From Marinobacter sp. F4206 (GTDB lineage Bacteria > Pseudomonadota > Gammaproteobacteria > Pseudomonadales > Oleiphilaceae), in contig NZ_JAHXKI010000002.1 of NCBI RefSeq assembly GCF_019392195.1, forward strand, positions 1,240,001 through 1,304,000: a DNA stretch of 64,000 bases. Reading direction: 5' to 3'. The notes beneath the pieces were generated by a model. The model worked only from the letters and a program-made list of their open reading frames with translations, searched no databases and was not told the DNA's origin. Below are positions 56,213 through 64,000 of this stretch, one piece after another; the stretch's first letter is position 1; each line of letters opens with the position of its first letter. The position numbers and the translations under genes are program-made.

Positions 56213-58849
56213 TCAGAAGTCCGCTGTGATATCGGGAGCCGCCTTTTTCAGTTGCTCCCGGAATATACCCTTGATTCGCTCCAGCCCCTCTTCGGATTCC
56301 GCCTCAAATCGCAGAACCAGTACCGGTGTCGTGTTGGATGCCCGGCACAACCCCCAGCCATCGGCGTAATCAACCCGGATGCCGTCGATGGTACTGATGT
56401 TTCCGTCACCGAAATGGCCGTCCTGACCGAGACGTTCAATGATCGCGAATTTGCTGCTCTCGGTCACTTCGACATTCAGCTCCGGGGTACTGATATCTTC
56501 CGGGAAATCCTCGAACACCTCGTCGCTGTGGCGGTCCTCGATGCCCAGGATCTCCAGCAGTCGGGCCGCCGAGTACAGACCGTCATCAAAACCGTACCAG
56601 CGTTCACCAAAGAAGATGTGACCGCTCATCTCGCCAGCCAGCAGCGCACCGGTCTCCTTCATCTTCGCTTTCATCAGCGAGTGACCGGTTTTCCACATGA
56701 TCGGCCGACCACCGGCCTCCGAGATCACCCCGGCCAGCCGCCGGCTGCATTTAACATCGTACAGTACGTCGGCACCGGGGTTGCGGGAGACCACATCCCG
56801 GGCAAACAGCATCAGCAGGCGGTCTGGCCAGATGATCTTGCCGGAATTGGTAACCACGCCCAGCCGATCACCGTCGCCATCGAAGGCCAGGCCGATATCG
56901 GCTTTCTCCTGTTCCACCCGGGCGATCAGGTCTGCCAGATTGGCCGGCTTGCCCGGATCCGGATGGTGGTTGGGGAAATCGCCGTCCACTTCACAGTAGA
57001 GCGGGATCACCTCACACCCCAGTTCCTCCACCAGCATCGGCGCCAGTTCACCGGCAATGCCATTGCCGGCATCCACCACCACCTTGAGGGGTGCGGCCAC
57101 GGCAATGTCACCGACGATCCGGTCGAGGTAGGCCCGGCGGACATCTTCGGTGGACTGGCCACCCTGACCACTGGCCAGGTCACCGGTCCGGGTACGCTGA
57201 TACAGTTTCTGGATGGCCTCACCCGACAGGGTTTCGCCGCCGAGCATGATTTTCAGGCCATTGTAATTGGCCGGATTGTGGCTGCCGGTGACCATCACAC
57301 CGGATCCGGTCTGGAGCTCATGGGTGGCAAAGTAGAGCACCGGGGTCGGCACCGCCCCGACATGAATCACATCGCAGCCACTGGCCATGATGCCGCGTGC
57401 CAGCGCATCCGAAAGCTCGGGGCTGGAATGTCGGCCGTCGTAACCAATGCAGATGGCCTTGATGCCGCGTTCGGCCGCTTCCGAACCAATGGCCCGGCCG
57501 ATGACCTGCACACCGTCAGCGGACAGAGTTTCACCAACAATGCCCCGGATGTCGTAGGCCCGGAAGATATCCGGGGACAGATCCACTGCAGGCGCCGCCA
57601 TTTCTTCCACGCCCGGTGCATCGGAACCGAACACGGTGTCATCGCCACTGCCGAAACCGAGCACGTCTTCATCCCCATCCAGCATGTCGATATCCGGCAT
57701 ATCCTTGTCCTGGAACAATGGCTCGTCTTGGTCGGCCGCCGACGGCTTCTGGCCGGCTGCCTTTTTCGGCTTGGCCACGTCCACCGCTTTGACAATGCGC
57801 CTGTCGACCACCTGGGATAACCGGAGCAGGACCTCACCAGTGGATGCGACCATGTCCCACTTGAAGGCCGGTAGCTTGACCCGCTCGCCCCCGAACACCT
57901 TGTGCGCCCACTGGATGAGCACCGTTACATCCTGGCGCAGACCACGCTGGGCGCCGCCGAGCAGGCCCCAAACCAGAATGGCTGCGACCAGCACAGGCAC
58001 GCCTACCAAAACAGCCACCATCACCAGATCTACCGGCGCGTCCGTCCCCCTGGCAGGCGTGTAGGCCACCGACCAGTCCGGGTTGCTCAGGGGCCGGGTT
58101 TCCGCCGTCCCCGAGGCGCTGCCCTGACTGACCACGGTTCGAGCCGTGCCGCCCACGCTCTGAGTCAGCGCCAACTGCCCGCCGAGTTCGGAATTGACGA
58201 CTGTCAGCAGGGGCTGCAACCGGGCAGCATCAAAGATCACCAGCAGGCTGCCAACCACGGCGTTACTGGCCGGATTACGCACCGGCGTGGCCATCTGGAG
58301 CAGCCAGCGGTTGTCCCTGGGAAAAGCATCCGGATGCAGCGGCTTGCCGGTTTCCGCGCGCCGCGCCAGCTCCAGTCCGGCAAAGCCCAGCAGACCCTCT
58401 TCCCGCGCGGTGCGGGGTATTTTCCGGTAGGGGAACAGATGCACCGCCTGAATGCCGGGCAGGGCCCGGGCAAGACTCGCTTCGGTTTCGGCAAAGTCAC
58501 CCGAGCCCGTCAACGTCGTAACGACATCCGGCCGGGTAGCGAGACCATCCACACTGCTTTGCATCAGCTCCAGGTACTGGTTCAGCCGCAGTGCCGCGGC
58601 ATCGGCTTCCACCGCTTTCTGAGCCGCGAACCGCTCCATTGCCGCAGGCTGGACCGCGAAGAAATGAATCAAGGCGGCCGCAATCACGCCGGCGAGGATC
58701 ACCACCAGAGCCTGGGTGGTCGCCACGGAGTCCAGGCGTTTGAGTCTCGGTCCCGCCGACGCCTTTTTCCTGTCGGTTTTTGCGGCCTTCCCCCTGGTTG
58801 GCTGCTCCTCACCGGACGTGTCGGAAGTCTTCTTCTTACCCAGCTTCAT
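56213..58849 (-). CDS. algC: Phosphomannomutase/phosphoglucomutase AlgC, long form with membrane sensor-like N-terminus
   Basis: This 878-residue protein has a C-terminal alpha-D-phosphohexomutase (about 425-878): AYDIRG start, catalytic Ser 523 in TGSHNP and Mg loop DGDGDR. It interconverts hexose 1- and 6-phosphates for alginate, LPS and rhamnolipid precursors in Pseudomonas. The N-terminal 430 residues have two membrane helices (about 44-66 and 274-297) flanking a periplasmic domain, then an acidic linker. This extension about doubles the mutase length. The gene lies between dut and argB. Confidence 0.92.
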   Translation of the reverse strand: MKLGKKKTSDTSGEEQPTRGKAAKTDRKKASAGPRLKRLDSVATTQALVVILAGVIAAALIHFFAVQPAAMERFAAQKAVEADAAALRLNQYLELMQSSVDGLATRPDVVTTLTGSGDFAETEASLARALPGIQAVHLFPYRKIPRTAREEGLLGFAGLELARRAETGKPLHPDAFPRDNRWLLQMATPVRNPASNAVVGSLLVIFDAARLQPLLTVVNSELGGQLALTQSVGGTARTVVSQGSASGTAETRPLSNPDWSVAYTPARGTDAPVDLVMVAVLVGVPVLVAAILVWGLLGGAQRGLRQDVTVLIQWAHKVFGGERVKLPAFKWDMVASTGEVLLRLSQVVDRRIVKAVDVAKPKKAAGQKPSAADQDEPLFQDKDMPDIDMLDGDEDVLGFGSGDDTVFGSDAPGVEEMAAPAVDLSPDIFRAYDIRGIVGETLSADGVQVIGRAIGSEAAERGIKAICIGYDGRHSSPELSDALARGIMASGCDVIHVGAVPTPVLYFATHELQTGSGVMVTGSHNPANYNGLKIMLGGETLSGEAIQKLYQRTRTGDLASGQGGQSTEDVRRAYLDRIVGDIAVAAPLKVVVDAGNGIAGELAPMLVEELGCEVIPLYCEVDGDFPNHHPDPGKPANLADLIARVEQEKADIGLAFDGDGDRLGVVTNSGKIIWPDRLLMLFARDVVSRNPGADVLYDVKCSRRLAGVISEAGGRPIMWKTGHSLMKAKMKETGALLAGEMSGHIFFGERWYGFDDGLYSAARLLEILGIEDRHSDEVFEDFPEDISTPELNVEVTESSKFAIIERLGQDGHFGDGNISTIDGIRVDYADGWGLCRASNTTPVLVLRFEAESEEGLERIKGIFREQLKKAAPDITADF

Positions 58850-58941
58850 AGTCCATCCTGCAGTTGTAATTTTTCATCCTGGACAAGCATTTTTCGCAAA
58901 GTATAGTCGTCGGCCTCCGGCTGTGGTCGGCCGGCCCCGAT

Positions 58942-59403
58942 TCAGTGTTTGCCGGTGGAACCGAATCCGCCTTCGCCCCGGTCACTGGCACCAAATTGCG
59001 AAACCACCTCGAAGTCCGCCTGCACAACCGGCACCAGGACCAGCTGGGCGATACGTTCTCCCACCTCGACGGTAAACGTGGTTTGCCCCCGGTTCCAGCA
59101 GGACACCATCAGTTCGCCCTGGTAATCCGAATCAATCAGTCCGACCAGGTTACCAAGGACAATGCCGTGCTTATGGCCGAGGCCGCTGCGTGGCAGAATC
59201 ATGGCCGCCAGGGAAGGATCGCCGATATGAATGGACAGCCCGGTCCGGATCAGTTGGGTCTGGCCCGGCTCCAACGTCAGGGGCTCGTCCAGGCAGGCCC
59301 GGAGATCCAGGCCGGCTGACCCATCGGTGGCGTATGCCGGAAAGGCAATCTGGTGTCCGATGCGGTCATCAAGCACCCGCACCTGCAGTTTTTTTCTGGT
59401 CAT
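58942..59403 (-). CDS. dut: dUTP diphosphatase Dut
   Basis: This 153-residue trimeric enzyme hydrolyses dUTP to dUMP, keeping uracil out of DNA and supplying thymidylate synthesis. The motifs are visible in order: [39 protein letters not shown] and the C-terminal P-loop-like GFGSTGKH. It is 39 bp downstream of coaBC and 92 bp upstream of algC on the same strand. Confidence 0.97.
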   Translation of the reverse strand: MTRKKLQVRVLDDRIGHQIAFPAYATDGSAGLDLRACLDEPLTLEPGQTQLIRTGLSIHIGDPSLAAMILPRSGLGHKHGIVLGNLVGLIDSDYQGELMVSCWNRGQTTFTVEVGERIAQLVLVPVVQADFEVVSQFGASDRGEGGFGSTGKH

Positions 59404-59442
59404 GAATCATCCTTTGTCGCAAAAGCGGTCGGCGGACATGGG

Positions 59443-60645
59443 TCAGTCCGGCGTCCTGTCGAGGTGCTCACCAATCAACGCCACCAGGCGATCGGCGATC
59501 TGTTGCTTGCTGTCCGGTCCTATCGATGCCTGGCCATCTGGCCAGAATACCGTGACTGCGTTGTGGTCGCTGTTGAAGCCCAGGCCCGGCACCGATACAT
59601 CATTGGCCACAATCATCCTGAGCTTCTTGCGCTGCAGTTTATCCCGCGCGTACCGCGCGACATCGGTTGTTTCCGCCGCAAACCCCACGGTGAACGGCGC
59701 ATCGGTGCGTGCGGCAATCGTCGCCAGCGTGTCTGGATTGCGCACCAGGGGCAACGCCATCTGGTCAGCAGATTTCTTGATTTTGTCCCCGGCACAGGTT
59801 TCCGGGCGGTAGTCGGCCACCGCCGCACTCGCGATAAACAGGTCGCAGCCCTCATCCACGGCGGTGGACGATTCACGCAACATGTCTTCTGCGGTGACCA
59901 CGTTCCGGATCTGGACATTGGGCGGCACCGCAATATTCACCGGCCCGCTGACCAACACCACCTCGGCACCGGCATTCCGCGCGGCCACTGCCAGGGCATA
60001 GCCCATTTTCCCGGAACTGTGATTACTGATGTAACGCACCGGGTCGATGGGCTCACGGGTCGGCCCCGCGGTGATCACCACCCGTTTACCCACCAGAGGA
60101 CCATCCCGCCTGTCGTCATTGATAAACCCGGCCAGCACCAGCGGCTCCAGCATTCGGCCCGGGCCGGTGTCGCCACACGCCTGTTCACCCTGGTCCGGCC
60201 CCCACAGGGTGATCTGCGGATCCTCCTGCAACAACCGGATATTCCGCTGGGTACGGCAATTACCCCACATCGCCTGGTTCATCGCCGGGGCCACAGCGAT
60301 GGGTGCCTCCGTGGCGCAACACAGTGTGGTAAGGAGATCGTCGGCCATCCCCTGGGCCAGGCGGGCCATAAAATCGGCAGAGGCCGGCGCAATCACCACC
60401 TGGTCAGCCCACTTCGCAAGCTCAATGTGTCCCATGCCCGACTCGGCCTCCGGGTCCAGCAGGGAGGTTCGAACCGGCTCGCCACTGAGCGCCTGGAACG
60501 TCAGGGGCGTCACAAAAGCCTCGGCGCCGCGGGTCATGACCACGCGGACGCTGTGACCGGACTTTTTCAGCAGACGAACCAGTTCCGCACTTTTATAGGC
60601 AGCAATACCACCAGTGATGCCGAGCAGAATTCGTTTGGCAGCCAT
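59443..60645 (-). CDS. coaBC: Bifunctional phosphopantothenoylcysteine decarboxylase/synthetase CoaBC
   Basis: This 400-residue flavoprotein carries out two steps of coenzyme A synthesis. The N-terminal CoaC domain (about 1-185) has [20 protein letters not shown] and the active-site CGDTGPGRM. The C-terminal CoaB domain (about 190-400) has [18 protein letters not shown] and the KIKKSADQM substrate loop. ATG 60645 matches the family N-terminus; the upstream start at 60690 is less likely. It is divergent from radC across a 188-bp gap. Confidence 0.96.
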   Translation of the reverse strand: MAAKRILLGITGGIAAYKSAELVRLLKKSGHSVRVVMTRGAEAFVTPLTFQALSGEPVRTSLLDPEAESGMGHIELAKWADQVVIAPASADFMARLAQGMADDLLTTLCCATEAPIAVAPAMNQAMWGNCRTQRNIRLLQEDPQITLWGPDQGEQACGDTGPGRMLEPLVLAGFINDDRRDGPLVGKRVVITAGPTREPIDPVRYISNHSSGKMGYALAVAARNAGAEVVLVSGPVNIAVPPNVQIRNVVTAEDMLRESSTAVDEGCDLFIASAAVADYRPETCAGDKIKKSADQMALPLVRNPDTLATIAARTDAPFTVGFAAETTDVARYARDKLQRKKLRMIVANDVSVPGLGFNSDHNAVTVFWPDGQASIGPDSKQQIADRLVALIGEHLDRTPD

Positions 60646-60833
60646 ACGGGCTCCGTATCCTCGTAAAAAGAAAGGCTTATAAGATAGCATGCTCGGCCAG
60701 TACAGACAGCCTGCGAGGCCACCGCGACGTTTACCGATTGTTACTTTTTAAAGTAACCTTTGTAACCCTGAGACCTGTATCCCGGCGCAGGACGCGCCCG
60801 AAGCAACACCGCCCAACCCGCAAGGAAGCACCT

Positions 60834-61508
60834 ATGCCCAATTCTGCCTGGCCCACGGACGAACGTCCCCGGGAACGCCTGCTCACCCATGGCCCCCAAT
60901 CACTCTCCGACGCCGAACTACTGGCGATTTTTCTGCGCACCGGCACCACCGGGGTTCCGGTGATGGCAATGGCCCGCTCCCTGATCACTGAGTTCGGCAG
61001 CCTGCGAGGCCTGATGACCGCCTCCTGCAATCAGTTCTGCGAGGGCAGAGGCCTCGGCACCGCCAAGTACGCCCAGGTTCAGGCCGCCATGGAAATGGCC
61101 CGGCGGGTTATGGACGAACCCCTGCGCCAGGGCGATCCCCTGCGCTCGCCGGAAGACACCCGGCGATTTCTCACCAGCCGTCTCGGCACCCACCCTCACG
61201 AAGTGTTCGCCGGCCTGTTCCTGGACAACCGGCACCGGGTCATCCAGTACCGGGAACTGTTTCGCGGCACCATTGATGGTGCCGCCGTCTATCCCCGGGA
61301 AGTGGTCCGCCAGGCGCTTGATGATAACGCAGCTGCGGTGATCTTCGCCCATAATCACCCCTCTGGCGTGGCCGAACCCAGCCAGGCCGACATCGCGCTG
61401 ACCCGACGCCTGAAAGAGGCCCTCGGCTTGGTCGATATCAGGGTTCTTGACCATATGGTTGTCGGCCACGGTGAGGTAATATCGCTCGCTGAACGGGGAT
61501 TGATGTGA
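60834..61508 (+). CDS. radC: RadC-like JAB-domain protein
   Basis: This 224-residue protein has an N-terminal helix-hairpin-helix region (about residues 40-70; [18 protein letters not shown]) and a C-terminal JAB1/MPN-like metalloprotease domain (about 100-224) with [11 protein letters not shown] as the zinc-binding motif. Once thought to be a repair protein, its biochemical role is unsettled. ATG 60834 follows CAAGGAAG. It precedes rpmB with a 216-bp gap that holds a strong promoter. Confidence 0.92.
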   Translation: MPNSAWPTDERPRERLLTHGPQSLSDAELLAIFLRTGTTGVPVMAMARSLITEFGSLRGLMTASCNQFCEGRGLGTAKYAQVQAAMEMARRVMDEPLRQGDPLRSPEDTRRFLTSRLGTHPHEVFAGLFLDNRHRVIQYRELFRGTIDGAAVYPREVVRQALDDNAAAVIFAHNHPSGVAEPSQADIALTRRLKEALGLVDIRVLDHMVVGHGEVISLAERGLM

Positions 61509-61556
61509 TTGTCGGAACGCGGCCACCTGAAAATTGGCCAATTTCCCAACAATTTT

Positions 61557-61585
61557 TTGCGTTGGGGGGCGAGTTCTGGTATAAA
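61557..61585 (+). promoter_or_regulatory. Sigma-70 promoter for rpmB-rpmG
   Basis: TTGCGT at 61557-61562 and TATAAA at 61580-61585 are separated by exactly 17 bp, with a T-rich stretch just before the -35. This fits a strong housekeeping promoter for the ribosomal protein genes and predicts a 5' leader of about 130 bases. Confidence 0.7.
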
Positions 61586-61724
61586 AGCGTCCCTTTCTGG
61601 CGGCGTCTGGCGAGCAGCGTTCAGTTTAGAGGCGCGAATGGGGGCGTAACGGCTCCTTAGCAACCAGAGACGCATTAAAAACGAATTCGTATTATTGAGA
61701 CCATTGCTCAGGTCGGAGGCAAGT

Positions 61725-61961
61725 ATGTCCAGAGTTTGTCAGGTTACCGGTAAGCGTCCGGTATCCGGTAACAACGTTTCCCACGCGATGAACCACACTC
61801 GTCGTCGTTTTCTGCCGAATCTGCAGAACCATCGTTTCTGGGTTGAGTCCGAGAAGCGTTTCGTGAAGCTGCGCGTATCCACCAAGGGCATGCGCATCAT
61901 CGATAAAAAAGGCATTGACGCTGTGCTGGCCGATCTTCGTGCCCGCGGCGAGAAATTTTAA
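61725..61961 (+). CDS. rpmB: 50S ribosomal protein L28
   Basis: This 78-residue ribosomal protein matches L28 from end to end: [12 protein letters not shown] at the start, [14 protein letters not shown] and the C-terminal [12 protein letters not shown]. Length is normal for the family. ATG 61725 follows CGGAGGCAAGT. rpmG follows 11 bp later, and the two are nearly always a pair in gammaproteobacteria. Confidence 0.98.
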   Translation: MSRVCQVTGKRPVSGNNVSHAMNHTRRRFLPNLQNHRFWVESEKRFVKLRVSTKGMRIIDKKGIDAVLADLRARGEKF

Positions 61962-61972
61962 GGAGCCGCATC

Positions 61973-62128
61973 ATGCGCGAGAAAATCAAGCTGGTTTCAT
62001 CAGCAGGTACTGGTCACTTCTACACGACCAAGAAGAACAAGCGTAACACTCCGGAAAAGATCGAGATCAAAAAGTATGATCCGGTTGTCCGCAAGCACGT
62101 TGCGTACAAGGAAGCCAAGATCAAGTAA
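61973..62128 (+). CDS. rpmG: 50S ribosomal protein L33
   Basis: This 51-residue protein starts [19 protein letters not shown] and ends with YKEAKIK, matching bacterial L33 without the zinc-ribbon cysteines (a C-minus paralogue type that does not need zinc). It follows rpmB by 11 bp with AAGGAG as the ribosome site. A strong bidirectional terminator begins 17 bp after its stop. Confidence 0.97.
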   Translation: MREKIKLVSSAGTGHFYTTKKNKRNTPEKIEIKKYDPVVRKHVAYKEAKIK

Positions 62129-62144
62129 TTCCTGATCCGGCATC

Positions 62145-62181
62145 CACAAAAAAACCCGGCCATGCGCCGGGTTTTTTTGTG
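62145..62181. terminator. Strong bidirectional intrinsic terminator after rpmG
   Basis: A perfect 16-bp stem has arms 62145-62160 and 62166-62181, with a five-base loop CATGC. It contains CCCGGC/GCCGGG flanked by seven A and seven T, so U-runs follow in both directions. It should stop rpmB-rpmG transcription and that of the convergent EEP-family gene. Confidence 0.93.
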
Positions 62182-62197
62182 GCTGAATGCAAGGTAA

Positions 62198-63058
62198 TCA
62201 GAACGTTCCCAGGTAACCCTTGGGCAGGGCCACATCCATGGCGATCGGCAAGTGATCCGAGACCGGGTAACTGACCACCTCGGAACGCCGGATCTCCAGG
62301 GACGGGCTCACCAGGATGTGGTCAAGCGCCTTCTCCGGACGCCAACTCGGGAAGCTGTGCGCCGAGTCCGGCAGCGGCACCAGATCCGTTTCCTTTAACG
62401 GCGTCTGTGTCAGCAATTCCTCCGCATGATTGTTCATGTCGCCCATCAACACCACGTGGCGGTAGTCGGCAATCTGTTCGCGAATGTAGCCCAGCTGTCG
62501 TTGCTGCGCGGCCTTGCTGAGGGAAAGGTGCATCAACACCAGCACCAGTGGATCATCCGCCGACCCGTAGCGGGCGATGATGGCGCCCCGCCCCGGAATC
62601 AATCCGGGCAGGCGATGCTCGGTAACATCCAGGGGCCGGAACCGGCTCAGCAGCCCATTACTGTGCTGGGCAATCTGCCCGAGATTGCGGTTGAGCTGCT
62701 GATACCAGTAGGGAATACCGGCAGCTTCTGCCAGATACTGGACCTGATTGATGTAGCCGCTGCGCAGGCTGCCACCGTCACACTCCTGCAGGGCAACCAC
62801 GTCGTAGTTGCCAATCAGATGCGCGATCCGGTCCAGGTTTTGAATCCGTTTACGGTGGGGCAGGATGTGCTGCCAGCTGCGCGTCAGGTAGTGGCGGTAG
62901 GACGAGGTATTGATCCCGACCTGGATATTGAAGGTCAGCAACCGGATATGACGGTGGGGCTCGAACTCAGGCACATGTTCAAAGCCTGAGCAGCGACCAC
63001 GGGGCTGACCGACGGTATTCACAATCCCGTTAAGCTGCTTGCGGATTCGCTTGTACAT
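62198..63058 (-). CDS. Endonuclease/exonuclease/phosphatase (EEP) family protein
   Basis: This 286-residue protein has the EEP fold motifs: TFNIQVG, ALQECDGG with the metal-binding Glu, GDMNNHAEE with catalytic Asp and Asn, LDHILVS and SDHLPIAMD. Substrates in the family range from DNA to phospholipids and inositol phosphates. Relatives of this gene sit between dsbA and an adjacent operon in Pseudomonas, but no function is known. I use ATG 63058; the longer open frame to 63094 starts with TTG. Confidence 0.85.
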   Translation of the reverse strand: MYKRIRKQLNGIVNTVGQPRGRCSGFEHVPEFEPHRHIRLLTFNIQVGINTSSYRHYLTRSWQHILPHRKRIQNLDRIAHLIGNYDVVALQECDGGSLRSGYINQVQYLAEAAGIPYWYQQLNRNLGQIAQHSNGLLSRFRPLDVTEHRLPGLIPGRGAIIARYGSADDPLVLVLMHLSLSKAAQQRQLGYIREQIADYRHVVLMGDMNNHAEELLTQTPLKETDLVPLPDSAHSFPSWRPEKALDHILVSPSLEIRRSEVVSYPVSDHLPIAMDVALPKGYLGTF

Positions 63059-63118
63059 GACAACAGCCCTGCTCTGCACCCGGAAAGCCCGCAACCCGGA
63101 AGCTGCGGGCGTACCGAT

Positions 63119-63757
63119 CTATTCAGCGTCGGCGTCACGCTCTCTGGCAACCAGGTAATCGACCACCTCAAGCGCCGCCTCATGACTACCGGCCATGGAC
63201 GCACTTACTTTGTACTTGCCATTAACCAGCATAGTCGGAACACCGGTGATGCGCGCGCCGCGGATCTTGGCCTGGGCCTGCTGCATGCGGGCATTTACAC
63301 CGAAACTCTCGTAGTTTTTCAGGAAAGCTTCCGCATCCACGCCATAACCGGCGACGAAATCCGCCAGCGCTTCCGGCGTGTTCAGGGGGCGCCGTTCACC
63401 AGCCAGCGCATCGAACAGGGCATCGTGAACCTTGTCGAGATCACCCATGGCCTCAAGGGCATAATAGGCGCGGGCATGGGGTTCCCAGGAACGACCCAGA
63501 GCCGCCGGCAACATCTCGAATTCGACGTCATCGGCCAGGTCCTGCTCCCAGGCCTCGACTATCGGCTTGAAGTTGTAGCAGTGGGGGCAGCCGTACCAGA
63601 ACACCTCGGCCACTTCGATCTTGTCGTCACTGTCGGTGCGAACCGGTGTATCCAACGTTTGATAATGCGTTCCCTCTTCCCAGGTTTCAGCACTGGCGGG
63701 CGCGCCAAACGCAAAAACCGCTGCCAGCAAAGCCGCCGTTCCGAGTGTTCTGATCAT
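63119..63757 (-). CDS. dsbA: Thiol:disulfide interchange protein DsbA
   Basis: This 212-residue periplasmic oxidase introduces disulfides into exported proteins. A signal peptide ends about residue 23 (ASA). The redox motif CPHC is in FWYGCPHCYNF, and ITGVPTMLV holds the cis-proline. It is cotranscribed or clustered with the EEP-family gene downstream and lies beside a c-type cytochrome gene, as in Pseudomonas. LptD and the lipase in this window are likely substrates. Confidence 0.95.
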   Translation of the reverse strand: MIRTLGTAALLAAVFAFGAPASAETWEEGTHYQTLDTPVRTDSDDKIEVAEVFWYGCPHCYNFKPIVEAWEQDLADDVEFEMLPAALGRSWEPHARAYYALEAMGDLDKVHDALFDALAGERRPLNTPEALADFVAGYGVDAEAFLKNYESFGVNARMQQAQAKIRGARITGVPTMLVNGKYKVSASMAGSHEAALEVVDYLVARERDADAE

Positions 63758-63866
63758 TGAGCATCTCCGGTCTCGTGAATTCGTAAGTGTGAGGGATTAT
63801 GACCCAGGCAACCCGAAAAGTTCCACCGGCGAGCGAAAACCACAGGCTACAGAGCCGTAAGCAACA

Positions 63867-63893
63867 AAAAACCCCGCACTCAGCGGGGTTTTT
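63867..63893 (-). terminator. Intrinsic terminator of the cytochrome c gene
   Basis: The stem AAAAACCCCGC/GCGGGGTTTTT (11 bp) encloses the five-base loop ACTCA. On the minus strand a run of six T follows the GC stem, as expected 30 bp after the cytochrome stop codon. It separates that gene from dsbA. Confidence 0.88.
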
Positions 63894-63922
63894 CAGTGTC
63901 AGGCCAGTCGCCGTTCAGGCGA

Positions 63923-64000
63923 TCAGTGCAGGCCGGATACGTAGTTGGCCACGGCCTCGATCTCTGCATCGGTCAACTTTGCGGCCACATCCATCATGAT
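63923..64000 (-). CDS. C-terminal end of a c-type cytochrome (probably cytochrome c4), 5' part outside window
   Basis: Twenty-five residues precede the stop and read MMDVAAKLTDAEIEAVANYVSGLH after an initial Ile. A Met ligand followed by a helix of the form LTDAEIEAVANYV is the usual C-terminus of class I cytochromes c, and in Pseudomonas cytochrome c4 lies beside dsbA. The haem motif is outside the window, so the family is inferred from this tail and the neighbourhood. A terminator follows the stop. Confidence 0.72.
   Translation of the reverse strand: MMMDVAAKLTDAEIEAVANYVSGLH

Noticed and set aside
56252..57820. 522-codon plus-strand open frame opposite algC
   Set aside because: Antisense shadow of the conserved mutase domain; composition rich in His/Gly/Thr and without recognisable motifs. 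The same applies to long antisense frames at 9343-10554, 25003-26304, 46954-47985, 48277-49650 and 52810-54057.

Overview
The window is dense, GC-rich, single-copy chromosomal DNA of a gammaproteobacterium. Gene content and order (surA-pdxA-rsmA-apaH; amgK-murU; trpE-trpG-trpD-trpC; crp/vfr-osmC-speD; argA-argE; rpmG/rpmB-radC-coaBC-dut-algC-argB; dsbA next to a c-type cytochrome) resemble Pseudomonas and, more closely, a marine relative such as Marinobacter. The genus is inferred from gene order and protein character, not from a search. No tRNA, rRNA, prophage, insertion sequence or CRISPR array was found.

Layout. 1-1.9 kb: 3' part of a secreted lipase and its foldase. 2-4 kb: a membrane histidine kinase convergent with a LuxR-type response regulator. 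4.1-8.7 kb: a Pho-box-preceded phosphate-binding/OmpA fusion protein, an orphan family-3 binding protein, an aminotransferase and an inositol-phosphatase-family enzyme. 8.7-17.2 kb, minus strand: lptD, surA, pdxA, rsmA, apaH, a DUF423 membrane protein, thiS, thiG and slmA. 17.4-19.9 kb, plus strand: cell-wall recycling genes amgK-murU and a J-domain protein. 20-26.6 kb: a DUF3530 protein (minus), then rpe, gph, a trp leader peptide and trpEGDC. 26.6-30.6 kb, minus strand: a long palindromic repeat, DUF4202, two glutathione transferases, an alpha/beta hydrolase and an M14 carboxypeptidase. 30.9-34.1 kb: a glycine-betaine-type ABC transporter. 34.2-41.5 kb: two lipoproteins, a glutathione transferase, a sterol-desaturase-like enzyme, a lipase-like hydrolase and modABC. 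41.5-46.5 kb: crp/vfr, osmC, speD, azoreductase, pirin and phosphoribulokinase. 46.5-50.2 kb: a 1256-residue PilZ/degenerate GGDEF/degenerate EAL protein. 50.4-58.8 kb: an aminopeptidase-like lipoprotein, argA, argE, a membrane-anchored protein with an Sm-like tail, argB and a double-length algC. 58.9-64 kb: dut, coaBC, radC, rpmB, rpmG, an EEP-family hydrolase, dsbA and the 3' end of a c-type cytochrome gene.

How it fits together. Most of the window is core metabolism and envelope biogenesis: LPS export and outer-membrane protein folding, peptidoglycan salvage, tryptophan and arginine biosynthesis, thiamine thiazole and CoA. A smaller accessory layer handles environmental sensing and osmolyte, phosphate and molybdate uptake. 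The most interesting signals are a 26-codon trp leader with three Trp codons and no obvious U-tract terminator, a Pho box in front of a PstS/OmpA fusion, a very large c-di-GMP-type protein with both catalytic domains degenerate, a periplasmic protein with an Sm-like C-terminus, and a 109-bp palindromic repeat between trpC and DUF4202. I did not find a clear undescribed multi-gene defence or mobile system.
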